Shown here: piece after piece, positions 11,033 to 23,330 of the stretch
Position numbering within the stretch: the first letter of the stretch is position 1
Layout of the letters: the number at the start of each line of letters is the position of its first letter
Source: Paralithodes platypus
Taxonomy: Eukaryota > Arthropoda > Malacostraca > Decapoda > Lithodidae
DNA length: 64,000 bases
Direction: 5' to 3'
Assembly: GCA_032716605.1 (NCBI GenBank)
Contig: CM064569.1
Coordinates: 8,568,839 to 8,632,838, forward strand
The notes under the pieces: generated by a model
The model's input: only the letters and a program-made list of their open reading frames with translations
What the model was told of the DNA's origin: nothing
Databases searched by the model: none
Made by a program: the position numbers and the translations under genes

Positions 11033-11165
11033 CTCCCAGGCGGACATGAACCACCAACAGCCAGGACGAGTGTCTATGCTTTAATACCCTACACACAAGT
11101 ACAGTGGATTAAAGTATGGGCACTTGTTTTGACTGTCGGTGGTTCAAGTCCGGCTGTGAGTATAA
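11031..11165. repeat. tRNA-derived SINE-like inverted pair
   Basis: Two diverged halves in opposite orientation. The right half (about 11100-11165, plus) has a B-box-like GGTTCAAGTCC followed by GGCTGTGAGTAT. The left half is its inverted counterpart (GGTTCATGTCC read on the minus strand). Box A is only approximate. No tRNA cloverleaf is complete. Confidence 0.55.
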
Positions 11166-11600
11166 AAAACATTTAATATACAGTATATACAATATATAAA
11201 CCGATTTTACCTAAGAAATTCAATACTACTTGCAGAATTCTGGTCGCAGAGTTGTGTATGCATTTGTTTTTTATTCTTTTTTTATTTTTTTGGTAATGCG
11301 AAAACTGCACACCTACTTTATTCAATATAATCTGACTGTATCATTAAAAAACATGGAAATCGTGAGGCAATACAAAATTAAATATGGGTCAATATGTATT
11401 TAAGGGCACGTATGTTCTTTTTCTGTTTAATTTTTATTATTATCCTTTTTTCATCAGTGTTTTATTAATTGATTAGTTTGTTAGAAGGTGTTTTTCCTTC
11501 TGCAAATGCATTATTATCTATTAATAAAGTAATGTGATAATAAAAAATACATTGGCATAATAAAGTCAAAGAAAATGACTCAAGTAATCTGACCGTATCA
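11166..11600. other. AT-rich intergenic DNA
   Basis: No coding frame, repeat family or RNA gene recognised. Confidence 0.5.
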
Positions 11601-11974
11601 TTAAGGGGGTAGTGCTTTATGGTTTTTGGACTATATATATTTATTGATAAATTTAGTTTTGACTTTCCTCCCTAGACTTCCATCAAGATTAAAAAAAACA
11701 CCCCCTAGATCCCCTTTCAATATAAATTTGTACATTTTTCGGTAGAAAATATCCCGGCCTAAGGCCGATTCCTTATAAAATGACAGGCTCGCTATCGATC
11801 GCCAGGAAAAAATCGACACCTAAATGGCACAAAAGGTCTTAAAATTAACAAAGAAATTAGGCGAAATGTCTTAAAATCGCTAAACTAACGGAACGAAAGT
11901 CTTAAAATCTCAAAACCAATATACTAAACATGAGGGAGAAGTGGGTCCAGAAAAAGCGACTATCTGCCCCTTAA
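11601..11974 (-). mobile_element. MITE-A copy
   Basis: Starts TTAAGGGGGTAGT and ends GCCCCTTAA. The inside carries the family's signature blocks in reverse orientation: a CGGTAGAAAAT block, an inverted CGCTATCG..CGCCAGG block and a CATGAGGGAGAAG block. It shares these with about ten other copies in the window. Confidence 0.8.
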
Positions 11975-12093
11975 TAGAATATAGAAATCGTGGTGTAATT
12001 GGGAGCGGTAACTGCATCAGACCTCTTGATCAGGGGGGGCTAATTCAATTTCTGCCCCCCCCCCCCCCCCAAGCCCCCTCCTGTCAGTTCCTA

Positions 12094-12309
12094 TTAACCC
12101 CTTCAAACACCATGACTACCTTCTTAAGCTGATATTCTGGTCTCCATTAGACGATTTTATGCAGTTTAAGAAAGGCCGGTGTTAATCATGGGTTTATTAA
12201 GATATTATTTACCCCTTTTGAGTCGCGGAAGTAGAATATTAACTAATAAAAGTTGTCTTATGGTGACCAGAATATGTTTAAATGTACGTCATCGTGTTGA
12301 AGGGGTTAA
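12094..12309. mobile_element. MITE-B copy, foldback type
   Basis: TTAACCCCTTCAA at the left and GTTGAAGGGGTTAA at the right are inverted repeats, and the internal halves are also partly complementary. A C-homopolymer at about 12055-12070 lies just outside. Confidence 0.75.
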
Positions 12310-12833
12310 AGGTTCAACGTATTTTGTTTTGTTTTTAGCCCCGGTTCTTAAATTCCTCTGTCAATACTTAATACACTTGCAGAGGTTTTACATAATCATA
12401 TAATTCGATGATCAATACATAAATTTTAAGATAGTAACGACAGTCAGAATTACTTAGGTCCCTCTGGATTCGACACCCCTCTGTAACTGTTACTGTCAAT
12501 TATGTTAAAGTCTCCACTCTTAACAGTAGAGAATATGAAAAAAATGAACTTAGCAAAGTAGACAAATTTAATATAAACACCTGATGAGGAGGAACACTTT
12601 TTTGAAATTTCGATATTTATACAGTATATATATATTATATATATATACTGTATTTTATTATATACAGTATATGTATGTACTGTATATGCGATACGTTGTC
12701 AACAAAATGCCTCTCCAGTGTTTATATTAAATACTCAATATAGAATCTGCCACCTCTCCACCTTTAAGGCGTTTCCACTTTCATAAAGCCTCCTTCGCTC
12801 CCTCTCCCTTCCTCAATAAACCACCAGCAGCCA
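12310..12833. other. AT-rich DNA with short TATA palindromes
   Basis: 12620-12700 contains imperfect ACAGTATATATA palindromes. No gene is seen. Confidence 0.5.
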
Positions 12834-15798
12834 TACCTCCACCCTGCTCCACCTTACACTTACATCTTACACTTACACCTTACACTTACACCTTACACCT
12901 TACACTTACACCTTACACTTACACCTTACACATTACAGTTACACATTACACTTACACATTACAGTTACACATTACACTTACAATTACACCTTACACTTAC
13001 ACTTACACTTACACCTTACACTTACACCTAACAATTACACCTTACACTTACACCTTACACTTACACCTACACCTTACACCTAACACTTACACCTTACACT
13101 TACACCTACACCTTACACTTACACCTAACACTTACACTTACACCTTACACTTACACTTACACCTTACACTTACACATAACACTTACACCTTACACTTACA
13201 CCTTACACATACACTTACACCTTACACTTACACCTTACACTTACACCTTACACTTACACCTACACCTTACACTTACACTTACACCTTACACATACACCTT
13301 ACACTTACACCTTAAACCTTACACTTACACTTACACCATAAACTTACACCCTACACCTTACACTTACACCTTACACTTACACTTACACCTTAAACTTACA
13401 CCTTACACTTATAACTTACACTAACACTTACACCGTACACTTACACTTACACCTACACTTACACCTTACACTTACACTTTCACCTTACACTTACACCTTA
13501 CACTTTCACCTTACACCTTACACTTACACCTTACACTTACACCTTACACTTGCACTTACACCTTACACTTACACCTTACACTTACACCTTACACTTACAC
13601 CTTACACTTACACTTACACCTTACACTTACACCTTACATTTACACTTACTCCTTACACTTACACCATACACTTACACCTTACACTTACACTTTGCACTAA
13701 CACTTACACTTACATTTACACCTCACACTTACACCTACACCTTACACTTACACCTTACACTTTCATCTTACACTTACACTTACACCTACATTTACACCTT
13801 ACACTTACACCTTACACTTACCCCTTACACTTACACCTTACACTTAGACCTTACACTTACACTTACACCTTACACTTACACCTAACACTTACACTTTACA
13901 CTTACACCTTAGAGTTACACCTTACACTTAGACCTTACACTTACACTTACACCTTACACTTACACTTACACCTTACACTTACACCTTACACTTACACTTA
14001 CACCTTACACTTACACCTTACACTTACACCTTACACTTACACCTACACTTACACGTACACCTTACACTTACACCTTACACTTACACCTACACTTACACTT
14101 ACACTTACACCTACACTTACACTTACACTTACACTTACACTTACACCTTACACTTACACTGACACCTTACACTTACACCTTACACCTTACACTTACACTT
14201 ACACCTACACCTTATACTTACACTGACACCTTACACTTACACCTTACACTTACACCTTACACTTACACCTTACACTTACACTTACACTTACACTTACACC
14301 TTACACTTACACCTTACACTTACACCTTACACTTACACCTTACACTTACACCTTACACTTACACCTATACCTTACACTTACACCTTACACTTACACTTAC
14401 ACTTACACCTTACACTTACACCATACACTTACACCTTACACTTAGACCTTACACTTATACCTACACTTACACCTTATACTTACACCTTACACTTACACTT
14501 ACACCTTACACTTACACCTAGACTTACACTTACACCTTACACTTACACCTTACACCTTACACTTACACCTTACACTTAGACCTTACACTTACACTTACAC
14601 CTTACACTTACACCTAACACTTACACTTTACACTTACACCTTACAGTTACACCTTACACTTAGACCTTACACTTACACTTACACCTTACACTTACACTTA
14701 CACCTTACACTTACACCTTACACTTACACTTACACCTTACACTTACACCTTACACTTACACCTTACACTTACACCTACACTTACACGTACACCTTACACT
14801 TACACCTTACACTTACACCTACACTTACACTTTCACTTACACCTACACTTACACCTTACACTTACACTTACACCTTACACTTACACTGACATCTTACACT
14901 TACACCTTACACCTTACACTTACACTTACACCTACACCTTACACTTACACTGACACCTTACACTTACACCTTACACTTACACCTTACACTTACACTTACA
15001 CTTACACCTTACACTTACACCTTACACTTACACCTTACACTTACACCTTACACTTACACCTTACACTTACACCTATACCTTACACTTACACCTTACACTT
15101 ACACCTACACTTACACCTTACACTTACACCTTACACTTACACCATACACTTACACCTTACACTTAGACCTTACACTTATACCTACACTTACACCTTATAC
15201 TTACACCTTACACTTACACTTACACCTTACACTTACACCTAGACTTACACTTACACCTTACACTTACACCTTACACCTTACACTTACACCTTACACTTAC
15301 ACCTTACACTTACACTTACTCCTTGCACTTACACTTACACCTTACACCTTACACCTTAAACTTACACCTACACTTACACCTTACACTTACACCTTACACT
15401 TACACCTTTCACTTACACCTACACTTACACCTTACACCTAACACTTACACCTTACACTTACACCTTACACTTACACCTTACACTTACACCTTACACTTAC
15501 AACTTACACCTTACACTTACACCTTACACCTAACACTTACACCTACACTTACACCTTACACTTACACCTTACACTTAGACCTTACACTTACACCTTACAC
15601 TTACACTTACACTTAGACCTTACACTTACACATTACACCTTACACTTACACTTACACCTTACACTTACACCTACACCTTACACTTACACCTTACACTTAC
15701 ACCTTACACTTACACATACACTTACACCTTACACTAATACCTTACACTTACTCTAACACCTTACACTTTACACTTACACCTACACATACACTTACACC
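12834..15798. repeat. 6/7-bp minisatellite (CACTTA/CACCTTA), left block
   Basis: About 2.9 kb of alternating CACTTA and CACCTTA units with point variants. It is preceded by TACCTCCACCCTGCTCCACC (12834-12853), which recurs at the far right end of the array (19564). Inside is a higher-order repeat: rare variants such as CACTTTACAC and ACACGTACACC recur 732 bp apart, and the ACTTATACCTACAC variant about 721 bp apart. A segment of roughly 0.73 kb near 13840-14570 was therefore duplicated in tandem. The long open frames here translate to repeated Leu-His-Thr-Tyr and are artefacts. Confidence 0.95.
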
Positions 15799-18700
15799 TT
15801 TTTTTTTTTTTTTTTTTAAAGAGACAATGAACGGAGGAAGGAAAAACACAGATAAAACAAAAAGGTCCATGTGCCTAAAGGCATCCTCCATTCATAAAAT
15901 GTTTGTAACAACTGGATTTAAACATTTGTTGATTGTAAGTTTGTGGAAAGCAATTCGAGGGAAGTGAATTCCAAAGAGTAGTAGCTCTGGGGATAAATGA
16001 ATTCTGATAAGCAGAAGTTCTGCATTGTGGAGGAGAAAGTGTAAATTCATGGGCGCTCTCAGCTGCCCTAGTTCTACGGGGAAAGATGTGGAGAGGCGGC
16101 ACAATTGAAGCAAGTTCCTCGGAACAATTGCTGTGAAAATATCTGTAGAATAATGCAAGGGATGCAACGTTTCTTCGTATGGCTAATGTAGGAAGGTCCT
16201 GTGTGATTGCAGGGTTATTGATTAATCTAATAGCTTTATTTTGAATTTTGTCCAAATGCCTCAATGCAACCACTCCACTTCCACCCCACAGAGGTGAACA
16301 GTAATCCATCTGAGAGCGCACATGACTTTTATATATTACGGCCAACTGCTCGTCAGTGAAGAATTCTCGAACTCTGTACAGGAGTCCCAGTTTTTTAGAG
16401 GCATTCTTAGCAATGCTTCTAACATAATGTGTCCAGCTCAAGTTAGTAGTTAATGTTACACCGAGAATGTCAATACTAGGGGAAGTGGGAATATTTACAT
16501 CATTAAAAAATATATGGGAGTCAGTGAGATTCTGTCGGTTAGAAAATTGAATGTACTTGGTTTTCTGTGCATTAAAGGAAACTAGATTCTCTTGTCCCCA
16601 TTCATTAATTCTAGAAAGGTCCTGGTTCAGAGAAATTGCAGTGTTTATTTTTGAATTTATAACATCGGGTTGGGTGAAAGAATTGGTAAATGTGAAGGAA
16701 CTGTGGAGTGTTGAGTCATCTGCGTAGGAATGTATTGGATTATGAGTGGTAGATATGAGATAATTGATATGAATGAGGAACAGAGTTGGGGCCAAAACTG
16801 ATCCCTGGGGAACACCAGCATTTATTGAGTGAAATTGAGAATAAAGGCCATCTACCATTACACGTATTTTTCTGTTATGAAGATAAGAAGAAATTAGTGG
16901 AACTAATGATGCAAGGCCGTAGTGTGACATCTTCGACAATAAGGATTGATGCCAGACTCTATCAAATGCCTTTGATATATCCAGTGCTATTGTATGTGTT
17001 TCACCATGTTGGTCTGTAGCTTGGTTGATTTGATGCGTAAGAAGGCAAAGAATGTCTGCAGTTGATCGACATCGTCTAAAACCATATTGCTTATCACTGA
17101 TTAATTTATTATTCTCCAGATGCTTAATTATGTGATTATTTAATATAATTTCAAAAACTTTGCCAAGAGTGGAAGTTATAGCTATTGGTCTGTAGTTTGA
17201 TGGATCTGAAGAGGCACCTTTTTTAGGAACTGGATGGATGTTTGCTTCTTTCCAGGGTACTGGGAAGCATGAGGTATGAGTACACAGACGGAAACATTTT
17301 GCCAATACAGGAGCGAGCACCAAGGAGCAATTCTTAAGTACTATTGGAGGAATTTCATCTGGACCAGGAGCCTTATCTACTGAGAGATTCTGCAAAATAG
17401 TTTTGACATGTCTGGTGTGAATCTTAAGTGAGGGAATTTCAGGTGAATTAAATTTAAGTACAGGGACATCTTGATTTATTTCATCTAAGGTTGAGTTGGT
17501 GGAGAATATATCTGCAAGAAGGTTAGCTTTACCTCGTGGGTCACTTACAAGATTGCCAGTCGGAGATTTTAATGGTGGAATGGATGAAGCAGTAGTGAAG
17601 TTGGATTTGAATGAGTTAAGAGTAGACCAAAATATTTTGTTATCATTTGGATTATTTAGAAGTTTATTTGCCTGCTTATGGAGAAAGTTTGATTTAGTTA
17701 GGTTTAATACAGTTTTGGCATGATTTCTGATGTTTCTAAAGTAATTAAAGGCTTCATGTGTTTTTGATCTTGTGTATGCATTGTAGGCTATTGCTTTTTG
17801 TTCAGTTACTCTAGCACAATTATGGTCAAACCATTTAGGTGAATTAGATCTTTTACTGTACTTTTGATGAGGAATAAAAGTTTCCATTCCAATGTTTACA
17901 AAATCTTGTATGTGGCTCAAGGTGGAGTGTGCATCATTAGAAAAGAAAGAGGTCCAGGGAATATCAATAAAGAAACCTTGAAGACCCTCCCAGTCTGCCC
18001 TATCGTAATGCCATTTAGTCACCAAAACAGGTTCAGAGTGGGAAGGTGTGGTAGGTGATAGACAGGTGGCCTGTATCAGACAGTGATCAGAAGATCCAAG
18101 TGGGGACCTCACTGTAACATCATAATTTTCTGAATTGGTTGTTAAAAATAAGTCCAGTAGGTGGGAATTATGATTAGGATTATCTGGTACACGGGTGGGT
18201 TGGTTGACTAGTTGAATGAGATTAAATGAGTCTGCAAATAGCTCACATTCAAGACCAGCATCATCAGTCCTGGCTGAATGAGTGAGCCATTCAACATTAT
18301 GGACATTAAAATCACCCAACACAGTGATTTCAGAAGAAGCATTTAAGTTGAGGACACTGAGTTGTGAGGACAGAGAATCAAAAAGACTTTGCTCTGGAGG
18401 AGTATTTGGGGAACGGTAGATGCAACATATGTATTTAAATTTACCAGCAGAAATTAATTTGTATATAGAATAATCAAAATAGGGACAATTGAAACTAGTA
18501 ACCTCCTCCAGGGCAATTTCAGATTTTGCGAAGCAACATACACCACCTTTAGGTCTGAAATTTTGGAGCAGTTGGTAACCTGGAAAATTAAATCTAGATG
18601 TGTCAGATGTGGATGTTACTTGAGTCTCTGTCAAAAAAAGGAGAGTAGGGGATTCTGCTTGAAGAAATTGGTGTACAGAATTGATGTTAGAGTGAAGTCC

Positions 18701-19138
18701 CCTTATATTACTAAAGAAATAGCTGTACTGACAAGCAGCTTTGGGACGTTGCAATGCTCTTGACACAGTCGCATGATGACGACCGGGAGGGCCCTGTGTC
18801 AATAACCCAACCCTGCCGGGGGTGGATATCCGAGGGACCACCAGGTTTGCTCTTAACAATTGTACTGCCATATTTATAAGGTAAGTGTATGGTGTTACAT
18901 GTATGATATGTAGTGGGAAGAGTAGTATTTTATGGATAGAGGATAGCGATGTAGGGCAATGTCGTGAAGTTGGATGTGTATGTTATATAAAGAGGGTTTT
19001 CCTGATACCCCTGATGTGTGAGGCAGAAAGATATGTATCCAGCTACCAAGGCCTGGGAGAGAAAATGGAATTCAGGCTATTCCCTGAGTCTCCCGAAACC
19101 TTGGCGGTAGTACTTCCCTGGGCGGGGCTGCCTACCCC
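15799..19138 (-). mobile_element. LINE-A, near full-length non-LTR retrotransposon
   Basis: Minus-strand element inserted into the minisatellite. Its 3' end is a poly-A tail (poly-T at 15799-15817). The single ORF occupies 15875-18871. About 270 bp between the start codon and the resumed array (18872-19138) is non-repetitive and probably 5' UTR. The 5' boundary is approximate. Target duplication cannot be called because both flanks are the same minisatellite. A 5'-truncated copy lies at 55505-56097. Confidence 0.88.
15875..18871 (-). CDS. LINE-A endonuclease-reverse transcriptase
   Basis: A 998-codon uninterrupted frame that would nick chromosomal DNA and copy element RNA at the nick. Residues about 50-275 are an apurinic-type endonuclease: SNIRGL near 54, TETQ at 81-84, LGDFNVH and GSSDHCL motifs. 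The RT follows, with NYRPIA near residue 558, LDISKAFDRVW, GVPQGSVLAP and the catalytic SYADD near 714. The C-terminal region has the MDYCSPLW and CYKHF motifs of this arthropod LINE type. There is no RNase H and no separate ORF1 in view. I place it in the Jockey/CR1 superfamily without a firmer clade. No lesion is visible, so it is a candidate for a recently active copy. The start chosen is the first in-frame ATG; a start nearer the endonuclease is possible. Confidence 0.88.
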   Translation of the reverse strand: MAVQLLRANLVVPRISTPGRVGLLTQGPPGRHHATVSRALQRPKAACQYSYFFSNIRGLHSNINSVHQFLQAESPTLLFLTETQVTSTSDTSRFNFPGYQLLQNFRPKGGVCCFAKSEIALEEVTSFNCPYFDYSIYKLISAGKFKYICCIYRSPNTPPEQSLFDSLSSQLSVLNLNASSEITVLGDFNVHNVEWLTHSARTDDAGLECELFADSFNLIQLVNQPTRVPDNPNHNSHLLDLFLTTNSENYDVTVRSPLGSSDHCLIQATCLSPTTPSHSEPVLVTKWHYDRADWEGLQGFFIDIPWTSFFSNDAHSTLSHIQDFVNIGMETFIPHQKYSKRSNSPKWFDHNCARVTEQKAIAYNAYTRSKTHEAFNYFRNIRNHAKTVLNLTKSNFLHKQANKLLNNPNDNKIFWSTLNSFKSNFTTASSIPPLKSPTGNLVSDPRGKANLLADIFSTNSTLDEINQDVPVLKFNSPEIPSLKIHTRHVKTILQNLSVDKAPGPDEIPPIVLKNCSLVLAPVLAKCFRLCTHTSCFPVPWKEANIHPVPKKGASSDPSNYRPIAITSTLGKVFEIILNNHIIKHLENNKLISDKQYGFRRCRSTADILCLLTHQINQATDQHGETHTIALDISKAFDRVWHQSLLSKMSHYGLASLVPLISSYLHNRKIRVMVDGLYSQFHSINAGVPQGSVLAPTLFLIHINYLISTTHNPIHSYADDSTLHSSFTFTNSFTQPDVINSKINTAISLNQDLSRINEWGQENLVSFNAQKTKYIQFSNRQNLTDSHIFFNDVNIPTSPSIDILGVTLTTNLSWTHYVRSIAKNASKKLGLLYRVREFFTDEQLAVIYKSHVRSQMDYCSPLWGGSGVVALRHLDKIQNKAIRLINNPAITQDLPTLAIRRNVASLALFYRYFHSNCSEELASIVPPLHIFPRRTRAAESAHEFTLSPPQCRTSAYQNSFIPRATTLWNSLPSNCFPQTYNQQMFKSSCYKHFMNGGCL

Positions 19139-19586
19139 TACTACCTACACTTACATTAACACCTACACCTTACACTTACACCGTTCACTTACACCTTATA
19201 CTTTTACTTACGCTTACACCTTACACTTACACCTTACACTTTACACTTATACTTACACCTTACACTTACACCGTACACTTACACCTTACACCTTACACTT
19301 GCACCTTACACTTACTCCTTACACTTGCACCTTACATGTACACCTTACACTTACACCTTTCACTTACACCTTACACTTACAGTTACACCTTACACTTACA
19401 CTTACACCTTACACTTACACCGTACACTTACATGTACACTTACACCTTACACTTACACCTTACACTTACACCTTACACTTACACCGTACACTTACACCTT
19501 ACACTTACACCTCCACCTTACACTTACACCTTACACTTACACTTACACCTTACACTTACACCTTACCTCCACCCTGCTCCACCTTA
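19139..19586. repeat. 6/7-bp minisatellite, right block
   Basis: The same CACTTA/CACCTTA array resumes after LINE-A and ends in TACCTCCACCCTGCTCCACC at 19564, the motif that opens the array at 12834. The two blocks were one array before LINE-A inserted. Confidence 0.93.
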
Positions 19587-19671
19587 GGGTTACTCTCAGA
19601 TAAGGTGGGCTTCAATATATTCCACTTACTAAGATAGCCCTAGTAGTGGATGCGATTGGACAGCACATGCA

Positions 19672-19704
19672 TACAATATATATATACTGTATATATATTA
19701 TATA

Positions 19705-19748
<44 letters not shown>

Positions 19749-19860
19749 TATATATAATATATATATATATACATATATATATACATATTTATAATATATA
19801 TATATTATATATATATATATATACAGCATATAATATATATATATATATAATAATAATAAA
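19672..19860. repeat. TA-rich microsatellite
   Basis: TA dinucleotide runs broken by single A or C interruptions, ending in a short TAA run. Short frames of Tyr/Ile are artefacts. Confidence 0.9.
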
Positions 19861-20664
19861 CGGTTTATTAAAGAATGGCAGCCTGATGAGCTGAAAATAC
19901 ATATTTTACAATTTAGTGGATGGACATGAGATATACAGATATGAAAATGGTAAGCTCAGTTTACAATGTGTGAGTAAAATATACTTAAAATTAAAAAAAA
20001 ATACAACAATGATGCTAGTGTAAAATACAAATGATCATAAATTAACCATGAGAGTAAGTGATATACAGTACATATACAATTTGTTTGTACTTATATATAA
20101 TTATATACAGAACATACACATATACATATACGTACACACATATATATGCATACATATATATACATATATACATACTGAGTGTACATATATACATACACAA
20201 GACTATAAGAACATGCAGTAAGCGCGCAAATGCCCGTATACATAAACGCTCACGTATGCAAACAAACATACATACATACAAAAATTGTGCTGGTAGAGTC
20301 AGGTGAGACTAATAATTGAAGTTTAATCCTTGGGAGAGATTAAATGAAGGAATTGGAAAATGGTTAATGAGTCAACGGGACTGTGTGGGTCAGGTAAAGC
20401 CAATTAGAATGGAATGTGTGTGTGTGTGTGTGTTTTATATTAATATGTTTTTATGGGGTATACATGATTATTATTAGTATTAGTATTATTAGTACTTAAA
20501 TCAGTAGCCATATACACGTCTATACAACATTGCAGATGTAATACTTTGCAAAAAAAACTTACACCTTGCAATTTCTGCTATTTCTGGATATACGGCAACA
20601 AAGACCATTGCTATTCACTGCGTCCATTTTTAGCCAGACTGTCAATCGGCCACACGCGAAAGCA
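19861..20664. other. Simple-sequence-rich DNA, no gene
   Basis: Contains ACATA-rich sequence at 20060-20290 and a TG run at 20418-20441. Nothing else recognised. Confidence 0.5.
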
Positions 20665-21243
20665 AAGCCGGTGTCACACGAGCACTTTAAGGGGATAGTG
20701 GCTGTTTTTTTGGTCTATTCATTCATTTATTCATATATTTTATAATTTCTTCGCTAGACCGCCATCAAACTTAGAAAATCACCCCCTAGACATTCAAGAT
20801 AAATACGTACATTTTTCGGTAGAAAAATTTCCAGGCCAAAGGCCGGTTCCTCTTAAAATTAAAGGCTTGCTATCGCTCACCAGGAAAATATCGACGCCTA
20901 AGTGGCACGAAATTGACAAATAAATGAGGCGAAAGGTTTCCAAATCGCCAAACAAACGGAACGTACGTCTTAATATCTCAACACTATTATGCTAAACATG
21001 AGGAAGAAGGGGCCCAGAAAAACGGCCCACCTCCTCTTAAACCCGTACCATACGAGAGCTTCATCCTCATTTGTTTATCGTAATCCCCTTGGGAATTATG
21101 ACGCGTTTATCCAACTTATATTTAGCCGAATCAATTAAATAAATACATAAATAAATAAATAAAACAATTAATGAATGAATTAACTGTATCGGATTCCAGA
21201 CTCGGATACATGTAGCCGATGAACCTGTTCGTGTGACACCAAA
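20665..21243. mobile_element. MITE-C copy interrupted by MITE-A
   Basis: AAGCCGGTGTCACACGAG at the left and its inverted counterpart CGTGTGACACC at about 21230-21240 match the ends of the uninterrupted MITE-C at 23065-23278. A MITE-A at 20687-21040 lies between them, so MITE-A is the younger insertion. Confidence 0.65.
20687..21040 (-). mobile_element. MITE-A copy
   Basis: Bounded by TTAAGGGGATAG and CCTCTTAA. It carries the CGGTAGAAAAA and CTCACCAGG blocks in reverse orientation and is nested in a MITE-C. Confidence 0.8.
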
Positions 21244-21618
21244 TTAAAGGGGTAGTACTCGCTTTTTCTGGACCCCCTTCTCCCTATTGTTTAGCATATT
21301 AGTGTTGAGGTTTTAAGACGTTCGTTCCGTTAGTTTGGCGATTTTGAGACCTTTCGCCTTATTTTGTTGTCAATATTAAGACCTTTCGTGCCCTTTAGGT
21401 GTCGATATTTTCCTGGCGAACGAAAGCGAGCTTGTAATTTTAGAAGGAACCGGCCTTCGGACAGGGCATTTTCCTACCGAAAAATGTATCAATTAATTTT
21501 GAAAGTGGGTCTAGGGGGTGTTTCTCTTAAGCTTGGTGGAGGTCAAGTGAGGAAACTCAAAAATAAATTAATCAATAATATATATAGACCAAGAAGCAAG
21601 CAGTATATACCCCCTTAA
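21244..21618 (+). mobile_element. MITE-A copy
   Basis: TTAAAGGGGTAGTACTCGCTT at the left pairs with an inverted copy at the right ending TATACCCCCTTAA, a terminal inverted repeat of about 20 bp. Internal blocks are in plus orientation: GACGTTCG, GACCTTTCG, ACCGGCCTTCGG. The 84-codon frame inside has no domain and is an artefact. Confidence 0.82.
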
Positions 21619-21649
21619 ACCCGTACCAGACGAGAGATTCTTCCTCATT

Positions 21650-22580
21650 TGTTACCCATCCAGTACCAGGGTACTGGCATATTCTGGCAACTATTAGACG
21701 ATTATATTCGGCTTAGGAAGGACCTATACCAATAATAAGGCTGTAGTATATCTTAACCAACCCTTTTCACTACCACAGATCCTTCCTAAGCTGCACAATA
21801 TCGTTTAACCTGTTCTATACCGGTGACGTCTTTTGTATTAGATTTAAGCTACATTTAAGCGGTTTTATGTAGCTTAGGAAGGAGATATGGTAGCTAATAG
21901 GATTAATTGAGATAGTCTGTAGCTTTTCAATTCTCCCTACCAGTAAATGCCTACAGTGGCCGATAGCGGCGCTGAACGCAAGGTTTACCGCGGTGCATTG
22001 TGGGAAATGGGCGACATCGCGGAGCTATCCACCCTCCCTCTACTTCAACAATTCTATAATATATGCAGTTAGTCGAAATTTCTGTAGCTGACACATACTT
22101 TGGTCTATGCATACTTGTTATGTATATATTTTAAAATCGCCCATATTCATAAATAACGTATATTTACAATACAAAGTCAGCAGGTATTTTCCCGGCAATT
22201 TTGTTACGATAATTAATCAGCTTATAATTATGTTTGTAGTCATTATCAGCTGCATATGGACTTTCCCTTTATTACTATGCTATATAAGCACTTAATGTAG
22301 TCGTATACTGTATAATAAAAACGTGTAGAATCACACAAAAATGAGATAAACTGTGCATATCCTAGGTGTTGGGTATAGTGATGTCTACAGTCGTAGCTCA
22401 GAAGCGGCCACCAGAGGTCTCAAGGAATTGTTGGTAGGGAGAATTTATCCACGTCCTTCCTAAGCTGAATGAAATAGTCTAATAGTAGCCAAAATAAAGT
22501 TAAAAGGACGTCGCCGGTACTGAAGGGGATAAGTATAGGTAGAATGAAATATAACACACGTCACTGGTACTCAAAGGGTT
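21650..22580. mobile_element. MITE-B fragments split by unknown DNA
   Basis: Left MITE-B-type arms at about 21660-21960 contain GGTGACGTC and GCTTAGGAAGGA. Inverted right arms lie at 22435-22580 (TCCTTCCTAAGCTGAA, GACGTCGCCGG). Between them, about 21962-22430 is unrelated and includes a segment with CGATAGCGGC; it looks like a later insertion of unknown type. No gene seen. Confidence 0.5.
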
Positions 22581-22669
22581 AACAGTTGCTGGGAAATATT
22601 GACGGATGAAGCCCCCCCCCCCCGTGTGACACTTAATAAGGTGAGGCTGATGGACTGTTGAGGCTATAT

Positions 22670-23066
22670 GGGAAGATGGGTCGTTTTACTGGTCCCCTTT
22701 CTCCCTCGTGTTAAGCCCCATTTTGTTTTTAATTGTAAGACGTTCGGCCCATTAGTTTGGCGATTTTAACACCTTTCGCCCCATTTTATTGTCAATTTTA
22801 GGACCTTTCATGCCATTTAGGTGTCAATTATTTCCTGGCGAGCGATAGCGAGCCTGAAAATTTAAGAGAAACCGTCCTTCGGCCGGGACATTTTTCTACC
22901 GAAAAATGTACAAATTTAACTTGAAGGGGGGTCTAGTCTAGGGGGTGTTTTTCTAAGCTTGATGGAGGTCTAGCGAAAAAACTAAGAAATAAAGAAATAA
23001 ATGAATTAATAGGCACAAAAAAAAAAAAAAAACAATAAATACAAAACAAAATCCGTCTCCCCTTAA
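22670..23066 (+). mobile_element. MITE-A copy
   Basis: Signature blocks in plus orientation, including GACGTTCGGCCCATTAG and CCTGGCGAGCGATAGCGAG. The right end CTCCCCTTAA is clear; the left end is eroded and placed approximately. Confidence 0.7.
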
Positions 23067-23278
23067 GCCGGTATCACACGAGAGTTTTTATTGTCAACAT
23101 TCGATGATCAAAATTTGTCTGGCAACATTTCTGGACTATTTTGCACTGGTATCGGAAACTAGACTGATGGTAGATGAATTTAGGTAGCAGAAATATAGTA
23201 AATGTTTGACCTCATAAGCTGCCAGACCAGTGTTGAGTAAAAAAATTGAGGGAAAAAGCGCGTGTGTGATACCGGCTT
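23065..23278. mobile_element. MITE-C, uninterrupted copy
   Basis: About 214 bp with terminal inverted repeats AAGCCGGTATCACAC and GTGTGATACCGGCTT. It directly abuts the TTAA of the preceding MITE-A. Non-coding. Confidence 0.75.
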
Positions 23279-23330
23279 CAGGGTTACCAAATCAAATCCG
23301 CTAGATACTAAATGAATGCCAACAATTGTC

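Noticed and set aside
13550..15616. Open frames of about 100 codons with Leu-His-Thr-Tyr repeats
   Set aside because: They are translations of the 6/7-bp minisatellite and have no start context or domain.
12857..19563. Possible interstitial telomere array
   Set aside because: The G-rich strand reads TAAGTG/TAAGGTG, not the arthropod TTAGG repeat, and the array lies between ordinary sequences.
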